From NCBI GenBank assembly GCA_040772845.1, contig JAXGXG010000001.1, positions 6,324,001-6,388,000 on the forward strand: a stretch of DNA of 64,000 nucleotides, given 5' to 3'. Below are positions 33,862 through 43,892 of the stretch, piece after piece. Both the position numbers and the translations under genes were made by a program. The notes beneath the pieces are model-generated. The model was not told the DNA's origin, did not search any database, and worked only from the letters and a program-made list of their open reading frames with translations. The number at the start of each line of letters is the position of its first letter. Position 1 is the stretch's first letter. This DNA comes from PWXP01 sp040772845 (GTDB lineage Bacteria; Planctomycetota; Planctomycetia; Pirellulales; Thermoguttaceae).

Positions 33862-35553
33862 ATGGACCTTTTTGACAAGGACCTTCAGGAGTTGGTATTT
33901 CGAGGCAGGGCGCAAGGCTACCTCACGTACGACGAGGTCAATGCGTATCTGCCCGACGAGGAAGTCGACGCCTACAGGCTCGACAATCTTCTTATTGCCC
34001 TGGACGAGCAGGGAATCGATCTGGTAACCGAACCGCCCGAGGGCGCGTTCTACGATGTGAAATTGGACAAAGACGCTGCGGTTGCCGGTCCCGATGACGC
34101 AGACGACCGCCCGGTTGAGGTCCAACGCAACTTGGAGGGAGCGCCGCTGCCGTTGCCGCCCGACGTGGCGAAATGGTCGAGTGATCCGATTCGGCTGTAT
34201 TTGGGCCAGATGGCTGAGATTCCCCTGCTTTCCCGCGAGCAGGAAATCTCCCTGGCAAAGACGATCGAGGTTACCCGCAAGCGATTCCGACGAACCGTGC
34301 TCGGTTGCGCCATGGCCATGCGTATGACCATTGGCGTTCTGGCGAAAGTTGAGAAAGGAGCCTTGCCGTTCGATCGGACCATCAAGGTATCTCTTACCGA
34401 ACGGTTGACCAAGCCGCTGATTCAGGCGCGGATGCCCCTGAACCTGCCCGTTTTGCATCATCTGGCCGAAGGGAATCGCCGCGACTTCAACCGAATGATC
34501 AGCCGTCGCACCACGCCGGAGCAGCGCAAGGAGTTGCGAAAGCAGTTCCTGCGTCGTCGCCGCAAGATGCTTATCCTGGCCGAGGAACTGAGTCTCCGCA
34601 CGCGGCGCATCCAGGCCGTCATGCGGCAGATCGAGGAGGCTTCCGCCCGCATGACCGACCTCCGCGAGCGGCTGAAGCACGTGGTCCAGACGCCGGCCAC
34701 CTACCATAAACGACTGAATCTTCGCCGCGAACTGCGAACCCTGATGGTCGCCACGCAAGAGACTCCGGAAAGCCTGAAACGTCGCGTTGAGATCATTCGC
34801 CACCAGTACCAGGACTACGAGGATGCCAAGAGGGCCCTCTCCGGGGGGAATCTCCGCCTGGTCGTCTCGATTGCCAAGAAGTACAGGAATCGCGGCCTCA
34901 GCTTCCTGGATCTGATCCAGGAGGGAAATACCGGGCTGATGCGCGCGGTCGATAAGTACGAATACCGCCGAGGCTACAAGTTTTCCACCTACGCAACGTG
35001 GTGGATTCGGCAGGCGATTACACGCGCCATTGCCGATCAGGCTCGGACCATCCGCATTCCGGTCCACATGATTGACGTACTGGGCAAGCTCCGCAGCGCG
35101 GCAAAACGCATGCAGCAGGAGTTGGGGCGAGAGCCCACGCTGGAAGAGACCGCCTATGCCGCAGAATTGTCCATGGAGGAGACCCATCGCGTCTTGAGCA
35201 TGGGACGACACCCGGTGAGCCTTGACCGACCGGTCGGAGAAAGCGAAGATAGTAGTTTCGGCGAGTTCATCGAGGACAATGATTTGCCCCGCCCCGAACG
35301 GGCGGCTGGAAATGGCCTGTTGCGCGACAAGATCGAAGGACTTCTCAAGACGCTCACCTATCGTGAGCGCGAGATTATCCGGTTGCGCTACGGACTCAGC
35401 GATGGGTATACGTATACCCTCGAAGAGGTGGGCCGCATCTTCAAAGTCACACGCGAACGCGTTCGACAAATCGAGGCCAAGGCCGTCAAGAAGCTCCAGC
35501 ACCCGGTGCGCAGTCAGCAGTTGGCAGGGTTTGTGGAGCGCGTGGCGGGCTGA
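33862..35553 (+). CDS. rpoD: RNA polymerase primary sigma factor (sigma-70)
   Basis: A 563-residue sigma factor. AAAGGAG lies about 8 bases before ATG 33862. Region 1.1 is at the N-terminus (QGYLTYDEVNAYLPDE), region 1.2 is DPIRLYLGQMAEIPLLSREQ, region 2 includes NLRLVVSIAKKYRNRGL and the promoter-melting and -10-reading helix YKFSTYATWWIRQAITRAI, region 3 is IRIPVHMIDVLGKL, and region 4 with the -35-reading helix-turn-helix is LEEVGRIFKVTRERVRQIEA. An insert between 1.2 and 2.1 (about residues 150-310) is smaller than in E. coli. The set identifies the housekeeping factor. A rho-independent terminator follows 28 bases after the stop. Confidence 0.96.
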   Translation: MDLFDKDLQELVFRGRAQGYLTYDEVNAYLPDEEVDAYRLDNLLIALDEQGIDLVTEPPEGAFYDVKLDKDAAVAGPDDADDRPVEVQRNLEGAPLPLPPDVAKWSSDPIRLYLGQMAEIPLLSREQEISLAKTIEVTRKRFRRTVLGCAMAMRMTIGVLAKVEKGALPFDRTIKVSLTERLTKPLIQARMPLNLPVLHHLAEGNRRDFNRMISRRTTPEQRKELRKQFLRRRRKMLILAEELSLRTRRIQAVMRQIEEASARMTDLRERLKHVVQTPATYHKRLNLRRELRTLMVATQETPESLKRRVEIIRHQYQDYEDAKRALSGGNLRLVVSIAKKYRNRGLSFLDLIQEGNTGLMRAVDKYEYRRGYKFSTYATWWIRQAITRAIADQARTIRIPVHMIDVLGKLRSAAKRMQQELGREPTLEETAYAAELSMEETHRVLSMGRHPVSLDRPVGESEDSSFGEFIEDNDLPRPERAAGNGLLRDKIEGLLKTLTYREREIIRLRYGLSDGYTYTLEEVGRIFKVTRERVRQIEAKAVKKLQHPVRSQQLAGFVERVAG

Positions 35554-35580
35554 TTGCCATCCCGCCGAGCGAGCTAACCA

Positions 35581-35611
35581 AGCCGCTGGTCTCCGGACCG
35601 GCGGCTTTTTT
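35581..35611 (+). terminator. rho-independent terminator after rpoD
   Basis: An 11-bp stem, AGCCGCTGGTC (35581-35591) with GACCGGCGGCT (35596-35606) containing one G-T wobble, closes a TCCG tetraloop and is followed by a run of T to 35611. It ends the dnaG-rpoD transcript. Confidence 0.92.
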
Positions 35612-35654
35612 CATGCCTTGATACAACCTGGATTAACCCCATAGGACCATACGA

Positions 35655-36416
35655 ATGAGTCAAGCATCCAAGTCGCAAAGTGTGCAAGCCGGCGTGTTGC
35701 GCACGCTGCACCGTATTCACCGGCAATTGGCCGATCTACGCGAGCGCCGGGCCCGCGGGCCGCGGCAGATCCGCAATGCCGATGCACACGTGGCGCACCA
35801 GGAGCAGATCCTTGCCGCCGTACAGGGCGAAGAGAAGGCCATGCGCGTCGATGCCGACAAGAAGCAACTCGACCTGAAGGCGGCGGAAGCACGCGTCGTG
35901 GAATTGCAGCGGAAGCTCAACACGGCGTCGAGCAACAAGGAATACCAAACGCTCAAGGAGCAGATTGCGGCCGTGGAAATGGCCAATAGCGTTCTGGCCG
36001 ATGAGATTCTCGAAGCATTCGAAAGGGTGGACGCCATTCAGCCTCGGATTGCAGAAGCGGCCGACGCGCTTCAGAAGGCGCGCGACAAGGCCGCCAAGAC
36101 CCATACGGATGTGGAACGCGAGATGCCCTTGATCGAGGGCGATATCACACGCCTGGAGGCCGAGTTGAAAGAGGCCGAAGTCGCCCTGCCGGCCGACAGC
36201 AAGGAGCTGTACGACCGCGTGGTGCGCCAGCGGGGCGAAGACGCCCTGGCTGCCGTCGAAGGTCAGAACTGCCTGGGGTGCTACACCAGCGTTCCGTTGA
36301 ATGTATGCAATCAGATCATGCTTGGCTATCCGGTCTTCTGCAAGACGTGCGGCCGGCTGCTCTACATTCCCGAGTCGGAAGACCGTTCCGGCGGCGATTC
36401 CGACGACGACGAGTAG
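35655..36416 (+). CDS. coiled-coil C4 zinc-ribbon protein (CT398/FlgZ-like)
   Basis: A 253-residue cytosolic protein. Residues about 15-185 are a long antiparallel coiled coil (LRTLHRIHRQLADLRERR to VALPADSKELY) containing the NKEYQTLKEQI block typical of the family. A C-terminal C4 zinc ribbon has CLGC at about 208-211 and CKTC at about 231-234, after which the tail is acidic (SGGDSDDDE). The family includes Helicobacter HP0958 (an RpoN and flagellin-mRNA partner) and chlamydial CT398/CdsZ (a type III secretion-linked protein). Its task in planctomycetes is unknown; the gene stands right after rpoD but beyond a terminator. Confidence 0.85.
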   Translation: MSQASKSQSVQAGVLRTLHRIHRQLADLRERRARGPRQIRNADAHVAHQEQILAAVQGEEKAMRVDADKKQLDLKAAEARVVELQRKLNTASSNKEYQTLKEQIAAVEMANSVLADEILEAFERVDAIQPRIAEAADALQKARDKAAKTHTDVEREMPLIEGDITRLEAELKEAEVALPADSKELYDRVVRQRGEDALAAVEGQNCLGCYTSVPLNVCNQIMLGYPVFCKTCGRLLYIPESEDRSGGDSDDDE

Positions 36417-36431
36417 GGCGTGCGTTGCGGA

Positions 36432-38153
36432 CTATCCGCGCTGCCCCAGCAGACGCTTGACCTCGGGCCACGGTCGCGTATTGACCACGTCGGTCGCGGT
36501 CAGGCCGCCGCGGCGCGCCTGGTTGATGCCGTAACGCATGGCATCCAGTCCTTCCGGCCGATGGGAATCGGTTGAGATGACAATCGGGATGCCAAGCCCC
36601 TTTGCTGTCGCACATGCGACGTCGTCCAGATCAAGGCGACTGGGATGGGCATTGAGTTCCAGGAACTTGCCATTCCGTTGCGCGGCGCGGAAGACGGCGT
36701 CCAGGTCGACCTGGTACGGGTCGCGCTGCTGCAACATGCGGCCGGTCGGGTGTGAGATGGCCGAGACATACGGATTCTCCAGGGCGCCGAGGATCCGCTG
36801 GGTGATCTGCTCTCGCGGTTGGTTCTGGCCGTAATGGACGCTGGCCATGACCCAATCGGCTTCGGCCAGCACGTCGTCGGGAAGGTCCAGTTGGCCGTTT
36901 TCGAGGATATCGAGTTCTATCCCCTTCAGCACGGTGAAATCGTCGAGCCGCCCATTGAGTGCGTCGATCTCGGCCCACTGGCGGCGCACGTCCTTTGCGT
37001 CGAGTCCGCCGACAACGGTCACCCGCTTCGAGTGATCGGTAATCGCGATATACTGCAGGCCGCGCCGGCGGGCCGCTTCGATCATTTCTTCGATGGTGGC
37101 AATCCCGTCGGTCCAGGTGGAATGCATGTGAAGGTCGCCCCGGATGTCTGCATGCTCGACCAATGTGGGAAGCCGGCCTGCGTCGGCCCACTCAAACTCC
37201 CGGCGGGCCTCGCGCAATTCCGGGGGGATCCACGGAAGTCCGAGCGCAGCGTATACGTCTTCCTCCTCGCAGCCGGCAATCGGCTGCTCGCCGCGGTAAA
37301 CGCCGTACTCGTTGATCTTCAATCCCTGCTTCCGGGCCCGGCTGCGAAGAACCACGTTATGCTGCTTCGACCCGGTGAAGTACTGCAACGCCGCTCCGAA
37401 CGATTCGGCCGGGACGATGCGCAGATCGACTTGCAGGCTGCGGCGAAGACGGACCGACATTTTCGTATCGCCCCGCACGAGGATTTCGGCAACGTCTGCA
37501 TACGCGGCAAGGTGGTCCATCGCCTGGGCGGCGTCATCGGCCACGGCCAGGAAGTCGAGATCGCCGACGGTCTCCTTTCGCCGGCGATAACTGCCGGCTG
37601 CCTCGATGCGTCGAACGCCCTTGCAGGCGGTCAGGTGTTCGAGAATGGCTTGAACATATTGCTCGGCTCTGACCCAGAGGATGCGTTGGTCGGCCTGGGC
37701 GGCGATTGCGAGTCCTTGGAGAATGGTTGCCTCGGTCTTGGCGCCGAATCCTTTAAGTGCCCGGACTTCTCCGGCCTCACAGGCGGCTTGCAGTTGATCG
37801 AGGGTCGTAATTCCCAATTCCCTGTAGAGCGTAGCCGCGCGTTTCGGCCCGAGGCCCGGCACCCGCAACAAGGCCAGCACGGATTCGGGGATCTGGGAGA
37901 GCAACTCCTCGAGCATCGGGAGCGACCCGGTCGTCAGCAACACGTTGATCTTCTCGGCCAGATCCTTTCCGATCCCCTCAACGTCGGTCAGTGCCCGCGC
38001 GGAATCGGCGGCAATGTCGGCAATGGGCTCTGAAAGGTCCTGGATCGTACGCGCGGCGTTTCGGTAGGCGCGGATACGGAAAGCGTTCGCACCCTGGAAT
38101 TCGAGCAAGTCGGCTACCTGCTCGAAAACCGACGCAATTCCCGAGTTGGTCAT
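36432..38153 (-). CDS. polX: family X DNA polymerase with PHP domain (PolX)
   Basis: A 573-residue repair polymerase. N-terminal helix-hairpin-helix elements (VEGIGKDLAEKI, VPGLGPKRAATLY) bind DNA. The polymerase-beta palm has GSYRRRKETVGDLDFL with Asp198 and Asp200, and the third metal ligand Asp243 in VDLRIV. A C-terminal PHP domain starts at about 338 with DLHMHSTWTDG (His342, His344), ITDHS and the later HPTGR and STDSH blocks; in bacterial PolX this domain gives 3'-5' exonuclease and AP-site cleavage for base excision repair. Length is normal. The start codon overlaps the stop of the upstream PQQ protein by ATGA, an odd partnership for a DNA repair gene. Confidence 0.95.
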   Translation of the reverse strand: MTNSGIASVFEQVADLLEFQGANAFRIRAYRNAARTIQDLSEPIADIAADSARALTDVEGIGKDLAEKINVLLTTGSLPMLEELLSQIPESVLALLRVPGLGPKRAATLYRELGITTLDQLQAACEAGEVRALKGFGAKTEATILQGLAIAAQADQRILWVRAEQYVQAILEHLTACKGVRRIEAAGSYRRRKETVGDLDFLAVADDAAQAMDHLAAYADVAEILVRGDTKMSVRLRRSLQVDLRIVPAESFGAALQYFTGSKQHNVVLRSRARKQGLKINEYGVYRGEQPIAGCEEEDVYAALGLPWIPPELREARREFEWADAGRLPTLVEHADIRGDLHMHSTWTDGIATIEEMIEAARRRGLQYIAITDHSKRVTVVGGLDAKDVRRQWAEIDALNGRLDDFTVLKGIELDILENGQLDLPDDVLAEADWVMASVHYGQNQPREQITQRILGALENPYVSAISHPTGRMLQQRDPYQVDLDAVFRAAQRNGKFLELNAHPSRLDLDDVACATAKGLGIPIVISTDSHRPEGLDAMRYGINQARRGGLTATDVVNTRPWPEVKRLLGQRG

Positions 38154-41100
38154 GGCAATTCCTTCGCGCGTGTGATCTGGATACTCAAGGGGCGGGTGAG
38201 AACTTCGATGCGTCCTCCTCTAGGATCGACCGCACGGAGGTCGAACTCCTGCCCTTGTGAGGAGACGGCCTGCTCGTGGAGCGTCTGGCCGGTGCGTTTG
38301 TCGATGCACAGAACGGCATATTCGTTCTTGTTGTGACTGGAGAATGGGCCCTGGTGGCGGCGCTGCTTGTTCAGCAGCAGGACCGGCAGTTCCGACGGCA
38401 AATCCAACTCCACTTGCTGGTCGGCGATTTCCGTATTCCACACCACTCCGCCCTCGTGCGAAATCCGGTAAAGGGCGCCGTTTACATCCACCGCCGGCAC
38501 GACTGTGTGCGACGCGAGGTGTTTCACGGCCGGATCCGGCTTGCGATTGGCGAAGACCAGCAGATCCCTGCCGCAGGCTTCGACGTGGATGGACTCCAAC
38601 TCCGGCAGCTTGCCCAGGTGCGATTCGACGAATGGTCGGCCCGAGTCGGTCTGCCATACGGCAAACTGTCCTTGTGAATCGAGCGTGGCCACCCCGTCGG
38701 GCTGAACCAGACACGCGTGCGTCTCGGCCGCCAACGCCCGCTGCCAAACCGTTTCCTCATCCCACGGGTCGACAAGCTGAAGCTGGCGCGAGGCGGCATC
38801 GCGGTTGAAGATCAGCAGGCGGCGGCCGATGGTTGTCAGGCAGTCGGACGACGCGGGCAAGTTTCGCTGGCCCAGCGAGCCGCCATCCAAGGCGTTCAGC
38901 ACGATCGCTTCGCCAGGATTCTCTGGAGAAACGAGGAAAATGTAGCGGGAATCGCCGAACAGATCGATCCCTGCGGCAACGTCGTCCCGTGCCCAAAGAA
39001 AGGCGCCGGTCTCCAGATCGACGGCTACCAGTTCTTCGTTACATTGGAAGCAGGCGTATCCGTGAGCCACAAGAAGCGGCCCCCCGGGCGCGAACGCATT
39101 GTCCTGGCGGATTCTGCGCTGATTCGCGCGCTGCACATGAGGACGCTGGCAAGGGCCGCCGGGGCCGTGATCGGTTGTCTTGTAATCCCACAGCAGGCGT
39201 GGCGATTCATCCGAAAGATCGATCGCGCATACGCGGTTGACCAGCCAAACAACCAGGATTCGACCGAGCTGGGCCCCTTCCGCCAGGTAATGACCATTAC
39301 GAAAGCGAACCTGCTGTTTCATCGGACTCAGGGGCAGTTCCCAGGTTTGACGTCCCAGATCGTCGTATCCGTACAATGTCCGCCCGACGTTCTCGACCCG
39401 AACGCTCGTCGGGCGGTCGAACGACGGATCGACCATGCGCACCCGCACTGGCACGGGGCATGTGATGGCTTGCCGGCCGTCGCGGGGTTTGGTGGTTACC
39501 TGCAGGGTATCGGCTGGCCACAGGGGACGCTGTCCGGAGTCGAAGCGGATTGAAGTTGGGGGCAGCGCTACGCCGACGCCTGGCGTTGGCGGCGGTTCGG
39601 AGGCCGCCTGGTTTGCACTCAGGCGTTCGAGCAAGGCCATCCACCGGGTGGCATCGCGCGTCTGGTTGTGCCGGTAATGGAATTCGACCAGCTTCCTGGC
39701 CGGCGCAGCGGCGGCCTCCGGCGCGGCGAATCGAAAGGCGGCCCGAAGCAGTTGCTCCGACGTCCGCGGCTCCGATTCCTGTTGCAAGGAGAGGCGGATG
39801 CGGGCATCGACCGCGATGGGTTGGAAGGGAAGATACCGGACCAGGCTGTCATCGGCCAGGGACGCCAGGTGCTCGGCCGCCGCCGCGCGCTGCGCCGGAT
39901 CGGCATCGGAGAGCAGTTCGTCCAGACGGGCGGCCAGCCAGCGATCGCGGCGTACGCGCACCGCCGCCGAGAGCGGCTGGACCGCGTCAGCAGCCGGATC
40001 GACTTTGGCGAGTGCAAGAAAGGCGTCCAAGGCGGTCGCCCGATCGCCGGCGCGCTCGGCGCTCCAGCCGATCGCGCGCAGAATGCCCGCCTGTTGTCCC
40101 GGTTCCATGCCTTGCCAGTTGAGATCGTCGATCCAGGATTGAAATCGCCCGTAATCGGTCCACAGACCGTCGGTCACCGCCCGGGCCAATTGAAGCCGGA
40201 ACGCGGCAGTAGGCTGAAGCCGGCACGCGCGCGACAGGCAGTCAACCGCCTCGGCAATACGTCCTTCGCACAAAAGCAGCGATCCGCGTTCCGCCCAGGC
40301 CGCCGCGCTATTCGGGCTCTCGGCAACACGTTGTGCGGCTTGCGCCGCGCGGTCGGCAGCCAGATCGAACTGCCAGAGTCCGAAGCAGTCCTGCGAAACG
40401 ACGCAGTCATCCAGTCCCACAAGGTTTCCCGGCACAATCCCGGCTGGCGAACGGGATCGCGATGCGATGCGTCCGCTGTTGACATCGACGCCAAGGACTT
40501 CTGCGGTTGTCAGGGGAACGTACAGGCGTCCTTGGCTAAGGTATCCGCGTCCGCTGGGCATGGCGCCCGGCGGCAGGGCGAGTTCCTCTTTCCATGCCGG
40601 TTTGCCATCGGCCAGGCGGCGTGCGCGAATGACGCTCCGCCCGACGATCAGGACGAGATCGTCGTGCACTCCGCCCACGTAGAGCCCGTCGCCTCGCGGG
40701 GCCGCCCATTGTTCGACACCATCGCTCATCCGCAAACAGACCAACCGATCGCTTCCGGCAGGTGTTATCAGGACGTGTTCGCCGACTGTCGTTGCGCATA
40801 CGTCGCTCCATTGGCCGTGCGAGGTCTCTTTGGCGTGGGAAGCCGCCGAGTTGTCTGCACGTTCATGGGGCGCATTGGCGGAAGGATCATCGCGCCCGTG
40901 GTAGAGCCATACGATACTGCGTGAAGTCAGGTCAACGGCAACCACCTGGTCTCCGGAAATGGGGCAGACGAGCGTGCCATCGGCCAGCGAGGGAGCGATT
41001 CCGTTGGCATGGGAGCGGTCGGACGGTTGTGGACCGGCGAGAAGAGCCATGGCGTCTTCCGGCGCCCGGATTGTCTCGTCATGGACGGCGAGGACGCGTT

Positions 41101-43741
41101 GCCACTGGACGGCTCCGGTGGCGGCGTCGAGCGCGAGGAGGGCGGTTTTTTCATCAGCGCTGACGATACAGTACACATTCGCGCCAAGCGGCAGTGGCGG
41201 GCCCAGGAACGAGACGCCGGCCAGGATTCGTCCTTCGCCATCGGCCGGTCCGCCGGCCTCCCATCGCAGCTTGCCGGTGGCCGCGTCGTAAGCGGCCAGG
41301 CCACTCAAGCCGGCGCCGGCGGAGTCCAGGCGCCGGGCGCCGTCGCGGTGCAGAACCATACGCTTCGGCTGGATGCCGCTTCGGATGGGCAATCGCTCTA
41401 CGGCGAATACGAATCGGCCGTTACTGCTCAAACTGCCGCAGGCCGGATTCCGCCACAGGCGATGCAGAAGCTCGGCCGGCGGCAGCGTTCCGGAGAGTCT
41501 GTCGTTGACCGACGCAGTAAGCAGATCGGTCAATGCGTCTTCCGGAGTTGCCTCCCACAGCAACTCGCCCGATCCGATCCGAACGGCCCGAATGTGAGCG
41601 GCGCCGCGATAGAGAATGGTGTCGTGAAGTACAAGCGGCTGGAACGTCGGCAGCATGGCCCGTCGCCGAGCGATATGCTCGCGGTGCGCGTCCCTGACGG
41701 CATGGTGAAGCGGCGAGTCTTCGAGGTTCAAATCGAGTGGCGCGGCTGTGAGGTACGGGCTACCGCTTTCCGTAATCGGATTGCGAGAAGGCCGGCCGCC
41801 AGATACCGGCCAGGCCGGTTCGCCCGACGGCGAATGACGCCCCAGCAACGTGGCGAGCCAGCCAGACGCCTCGCCGGTTTGGTTGAACCACCGGACTTCC
41901 CTTTCGCCGATCGTGATCGAATCGCTGCGGGAGCTTGCTTTCAGCGCCGCCAACTGCGCAGCCACACGCCACGGCTCTCCCAAAGCAAGCCGACATGCCG
42001 CCAGTTGAATCGACAAGGCCGGCTCGAAACGCCCTGCCCGATCTCCCGAATCGAGCAGGCGTTGCCAGCATGCGGCTGCGCTGAACCATTGGCCCGCCTG
42101 CCAGTAGTCTGCGCCGAGAAGGTACATCGCCTCGGCGCCGGCGGCCGTATGGAAGAACGCTTGCGAAACACGGGCCAGCTTCTCCCGACTCTTGTCACGG
42201 ACCGCCTCGTCGAGCCGGCGTTGCGCCTCGGCGCCGTAGAGCAACTGATAGGCAGCGAGCCCTTCGGCCGGGAATTGGCCGATCGCCTTCTCGGCCGCCG
42301 ACTTGAGATGGCGGAATACGGGGACGTCCCGGTCAGGCTGATAGTAGAAATCGTTTTCCAACGTCAGCAGCCGCCCGAACTCTCGTGCAGCCAGGGAGAA
42401 CTCCTCTTGCAGGGCCAACTGCTCGGCGTCGCGGAGCCGTCGCACCAGAATCCGATCGGCCATGGCCAGACCGCTGGGGTTCGGAAGGGCCGGGGCATTC
42501 GTCAACGGAGGCTCGCCTGCGTGTTCCGCCCGCCGATCCACGATCCGGTGGCGAGGCGATTCGGCGGGGCCGAGCGGATTGGCCTCGATCCAATCGGCCC
42601 ATCGGCTCAGGGCCTCCGAACGGCGCTCCGGGGCTTCATACCCGAATCGCGATAGGTTGAACATGGCGATCGGCTTCTGCGCCAGCGTGTGGAACCAGCT
42701 TTTCGCCATGGGCTGGCCGTAATCGTCAATATCTTGCCCTGTTGTGTAGACCAGCCAGGCCAGAACGGCGTCGCGCACCTCGATCGTCCGTTTTCCGGCC
42801 CGCGCGCATTGCCGCTGGTCTTCCAGCAACGGGAGCAGGCTGGCCACGTAGCGATTCCCTCCGAGGCGGGCAACGGATTCGGCTGCGAATGCGACCACGT
42901 TCGGTGGGCGCGTTTCCGATTCTTCGAGCAACGCAAGCGCTAGCGGAAGACCTTCGTGAATCTCGTATTGCAGCACCAGACGAAGCTTCTGGTGCACTAT
43001 GTTCGCACTGTCGGATATCAGCATCCAGTGCCCCAGAAGCCGCCGTACCGCGGTTCGATAACGGCCGCGCTCGATCATTGCCGTGAAATCGTCGGTACGC
43101 ACGAAGTTGATCAGGTGCATATGATTGGCCAGCGGTTCCGGCAGGCGCCACTGCGGATTGGTTGCGACCAGCAACAGCGCCGCAACACTGGCGACGTCCG
43201 GCTGCCGTCGCGCCTCTTGATCCGGAGCACTCTGTTCTCGCCGCAGTTGGGCGAAACGCACCTTGAAGGCCTCTTCCGCAAGCTGCGGACCTTGTTCCGC
43301 CACGGCAAACAACCCGGGTTCCGCAAGGAGCATTGCGGCGTACAGACTGCGAGCGTCGTCGTCGTTTCCGATCGCGTGGCGGTACCAGGCCCAGCCCGGC
43401 AGGTCGTGCTCGCCGCCGGCCCTGCCGGCAAGCAAGTCTGCAATGCGGCGGCGGGAATCGGCTTCGATGGCATGGGCCAGGATTCGGCGGCACCGCCGGC
43501 GCACCTCGGCATCCTCTGCCTGCAAACCGGCGACCAGATGGTCCCGGGCACGGAGGCCGAGCGACGCGAGCTCGGCGGAGGCCGCTTCGCGGCGCGCATA
43601 CTCCGGATGGCCCAGTTGTCGAACCCACCCGGCCGCATCGGCAGGCGGTTGCTGCTCTTGGGCAAAGGCCAGCAGGCTACTCAGCGCCACAACCCCCACC
43701 AGCACCGAGAAGAGCACGGCCGTCTGGGAGTTCGGCTTCAT
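38150..43741 (-). CDS. giant exported protein with HEAT-like, TPR-like and PQQ-propeller repeats
   Basis: A 1863-residue protein. The signal peptide is clear (hydrophobic AVLFSVLVGVVALSSLLAFA, cleavage near AQEQ). Residues about 35-110 look like a HEAT-type helical start (WVRQLGHPEYARREAASAEL). A TPR-like helical part covers about 430-600 (DAEQLALQEEFSLAAREFGR). A first propeller with PQQ-type strands (GLAAYDAATGKLRWEAGG, LALDAATGAVQWQRV, VCLRMSDGVEQW) spans about 690-1120. A second TPR-like stretch (AWAERGSLLLCEGRIAEAVD) and a second propeller (VAVDLETGAFLWARDD) follow to about 1850. No enzyme motif is seen. Such proteins are frequent in planctomycetes and may be periplasmic scaffolds or redox proteins; no function can be assigned. 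Stop overlaps the polX start. Confidence 0.82.
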   Translation of the reverse strand: MKPNSQTAVLFSVLVGVVALSSLLAFAQEQQPPADAAGWVRQLGHPEYARREAASAELASLGLRARDHLVAGLQAEDAEVRRRCRRILAHAIEADSRRRIADLLAGRAGGEHDLPGWAWYRHAIGNDDDARSLYAAMLLAEPGLFAVAEQGPQLAEEAFKVRFAQLRREQSAPDQEARRQPDVASVAALLLVATNPQWRLPEPLANHMHLINFVRTDDFTAMIERGRYRTAVRRLLGHWMLISDSANIVHQKLRLVLQYEIHEGLPLALALLEESETRPPNVVAFAAESVARLGGNRYVASLLPLLEDQRQCARAGKRTIEVRDAVLAWLVYTTGQDIDDYGQPMAKSWFHTLAQKPIAMFNLSRFGYEAPERRSEALSRWADWIEANPLGPAESPRHRIVDRRAEHAGEPPLTNAPALPNPSGLAMADRILVRRLRDAEQLALQEEFSLAAREFGRLLTLENDFYYQPDRDVPVFRHLKSAAEKAIGQFPAEGLAAYQLLYGAEAQRRLDEAVRDKSREKLARVSQAFFHTAAGAEAMYLLGADYWQAGQWFSAAACWQRLLDSGDRAGRFEPALSIQLAACRLALGEPWRVAAQLAALKASSRSDSITIGEREVRWFNQTGEASGWLATLLGRHSPSGEPAWPVSGGRPSRNPITESGSPYLTAAPLDLNLEDSPLHHAVRDAHREHIARRRAMLPTFQPLVLHDTILYRGAAHIRAVRIGSGELLWEATPEDALTDLLTASVNDRLSGTLPPAELLHRLWRNPACGSLSSNGRFVFAVERLPIRSGIQPKRMVLHRDGARRLDSAGAGLSGLAAYDAATGKLRWEAGGPADGEGRILAGVSFLGPPLPLGANVYCIVSADEKTALLALDAATGAVQWQRVLAVHDETIRAPEDAMALLAGPQPSDRSHANGIAPSLADGTLVCPISGDQVVAVDLTSRSIVWLYHGRDDPSANAPHERADNSAASHAKETSHGQWSDVCATTVGEHVLITPAGSDRLVCLRMSDGVEQWAAPRGDGLYVGGVHDDLVLIVGRSVIRARRLADGKPAWKEELALPPGAMPSGRGYLSQGRLYVPLTTAEVLGVDVNSGRIASRSRSPAGIVPGNLVGLDDCVVSQDCFGLWQFDLAADRAAQAAQRVAESPNSAAAWAERGSLLLCEGRIAEAVDCLSRACRLQPTAAFRLQLARAVTDGLWTDYGRFQSWIDDLNWQGMEPGQQAGILRAIGWSAERAGDRATALDAFLALAKVDPAADAVQPLSAAVRVRRDRWLAARLDELLSDADPAQRAAAAEHLASLADDSLVRYLPFQPIAVDARIRLSLQQESEPRTSEQLLRAAFRFAAPEAAAAPARKLVEFHYRHNQTRDATRWMALLERLSANQAASEPPPTPGVGVALPPTSIRFDSGQRPLWPADTLQVTTKPRDGRQAITCPVPVRVRMVDPSFDRPTSVRVENVGRTLYGYDDLGRQTWELPLSPMKQQVRFRNGHYLAEGAQLGRILVVWLVNRVCAIDLSDESPRLLWDYKTTDHGPGGPCQRPHVQRANQRRIRQDNAFAPGGPLLVAHGYACFQCNEELVAVDLETGAFLWARDDVAAGIDLFGDSRYIFLVSPENPGEAIVLNALDGGSLGQRNLPASSDCLTTIGRRLLIFNRDAASRQLQLVDPWDEETVWQRALAAETHACLVQPDGVATLDSQGQFAVWQTDSGRPFVESHLGKLPELESIHVEACGRDLLVFANRKPDPAVKHLASHTVVPAVDVNGALYRISHEGGVVWNTEIADQQVELDLPSELPVLLLNKQRRHQGPFSSHNKNEYAVLCIDKRTGQTLHEQAVSSQGQEFDLRAVDPRGGRIEVLTRPLSIQITRAKELP

Positions 43742-43892
43742 AAGGGCTCGAATGGTTCGAGGTGCAGGGAGTGCTTCCCCTGGAGCTGAAAAGCTGCTTC
43801 GGCGGCCGACATTGGCCTCTTCTCATCATGTACTAAAGAGGCCATTGGGGGAACCCCCAGCGAAGCCCTTTTATGCCACCCGGCGTAGCGAG

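Noticed and set aside
32317..35502. Two long minus-strand frames opposite dnaG and rpoD
   Set aside because: Both real genes are certain on the plus strand; the mirror frames show no family motifs and no ribosome binding sites.
41009..42655. A 548-codon plus-strand frame
   Set aside because: Antiparallel to the giant PQQ/TPR protein, which has a signal peptide and recurrent repeat motifs; the plus frame is low-complexity.
43840..43880. GGGGGAACCCCC near the end of the site-2 protease gene as a terminator
   Set aside because: The stem is about five base pairs with a minimal loop and only a short T stretch beyond it.
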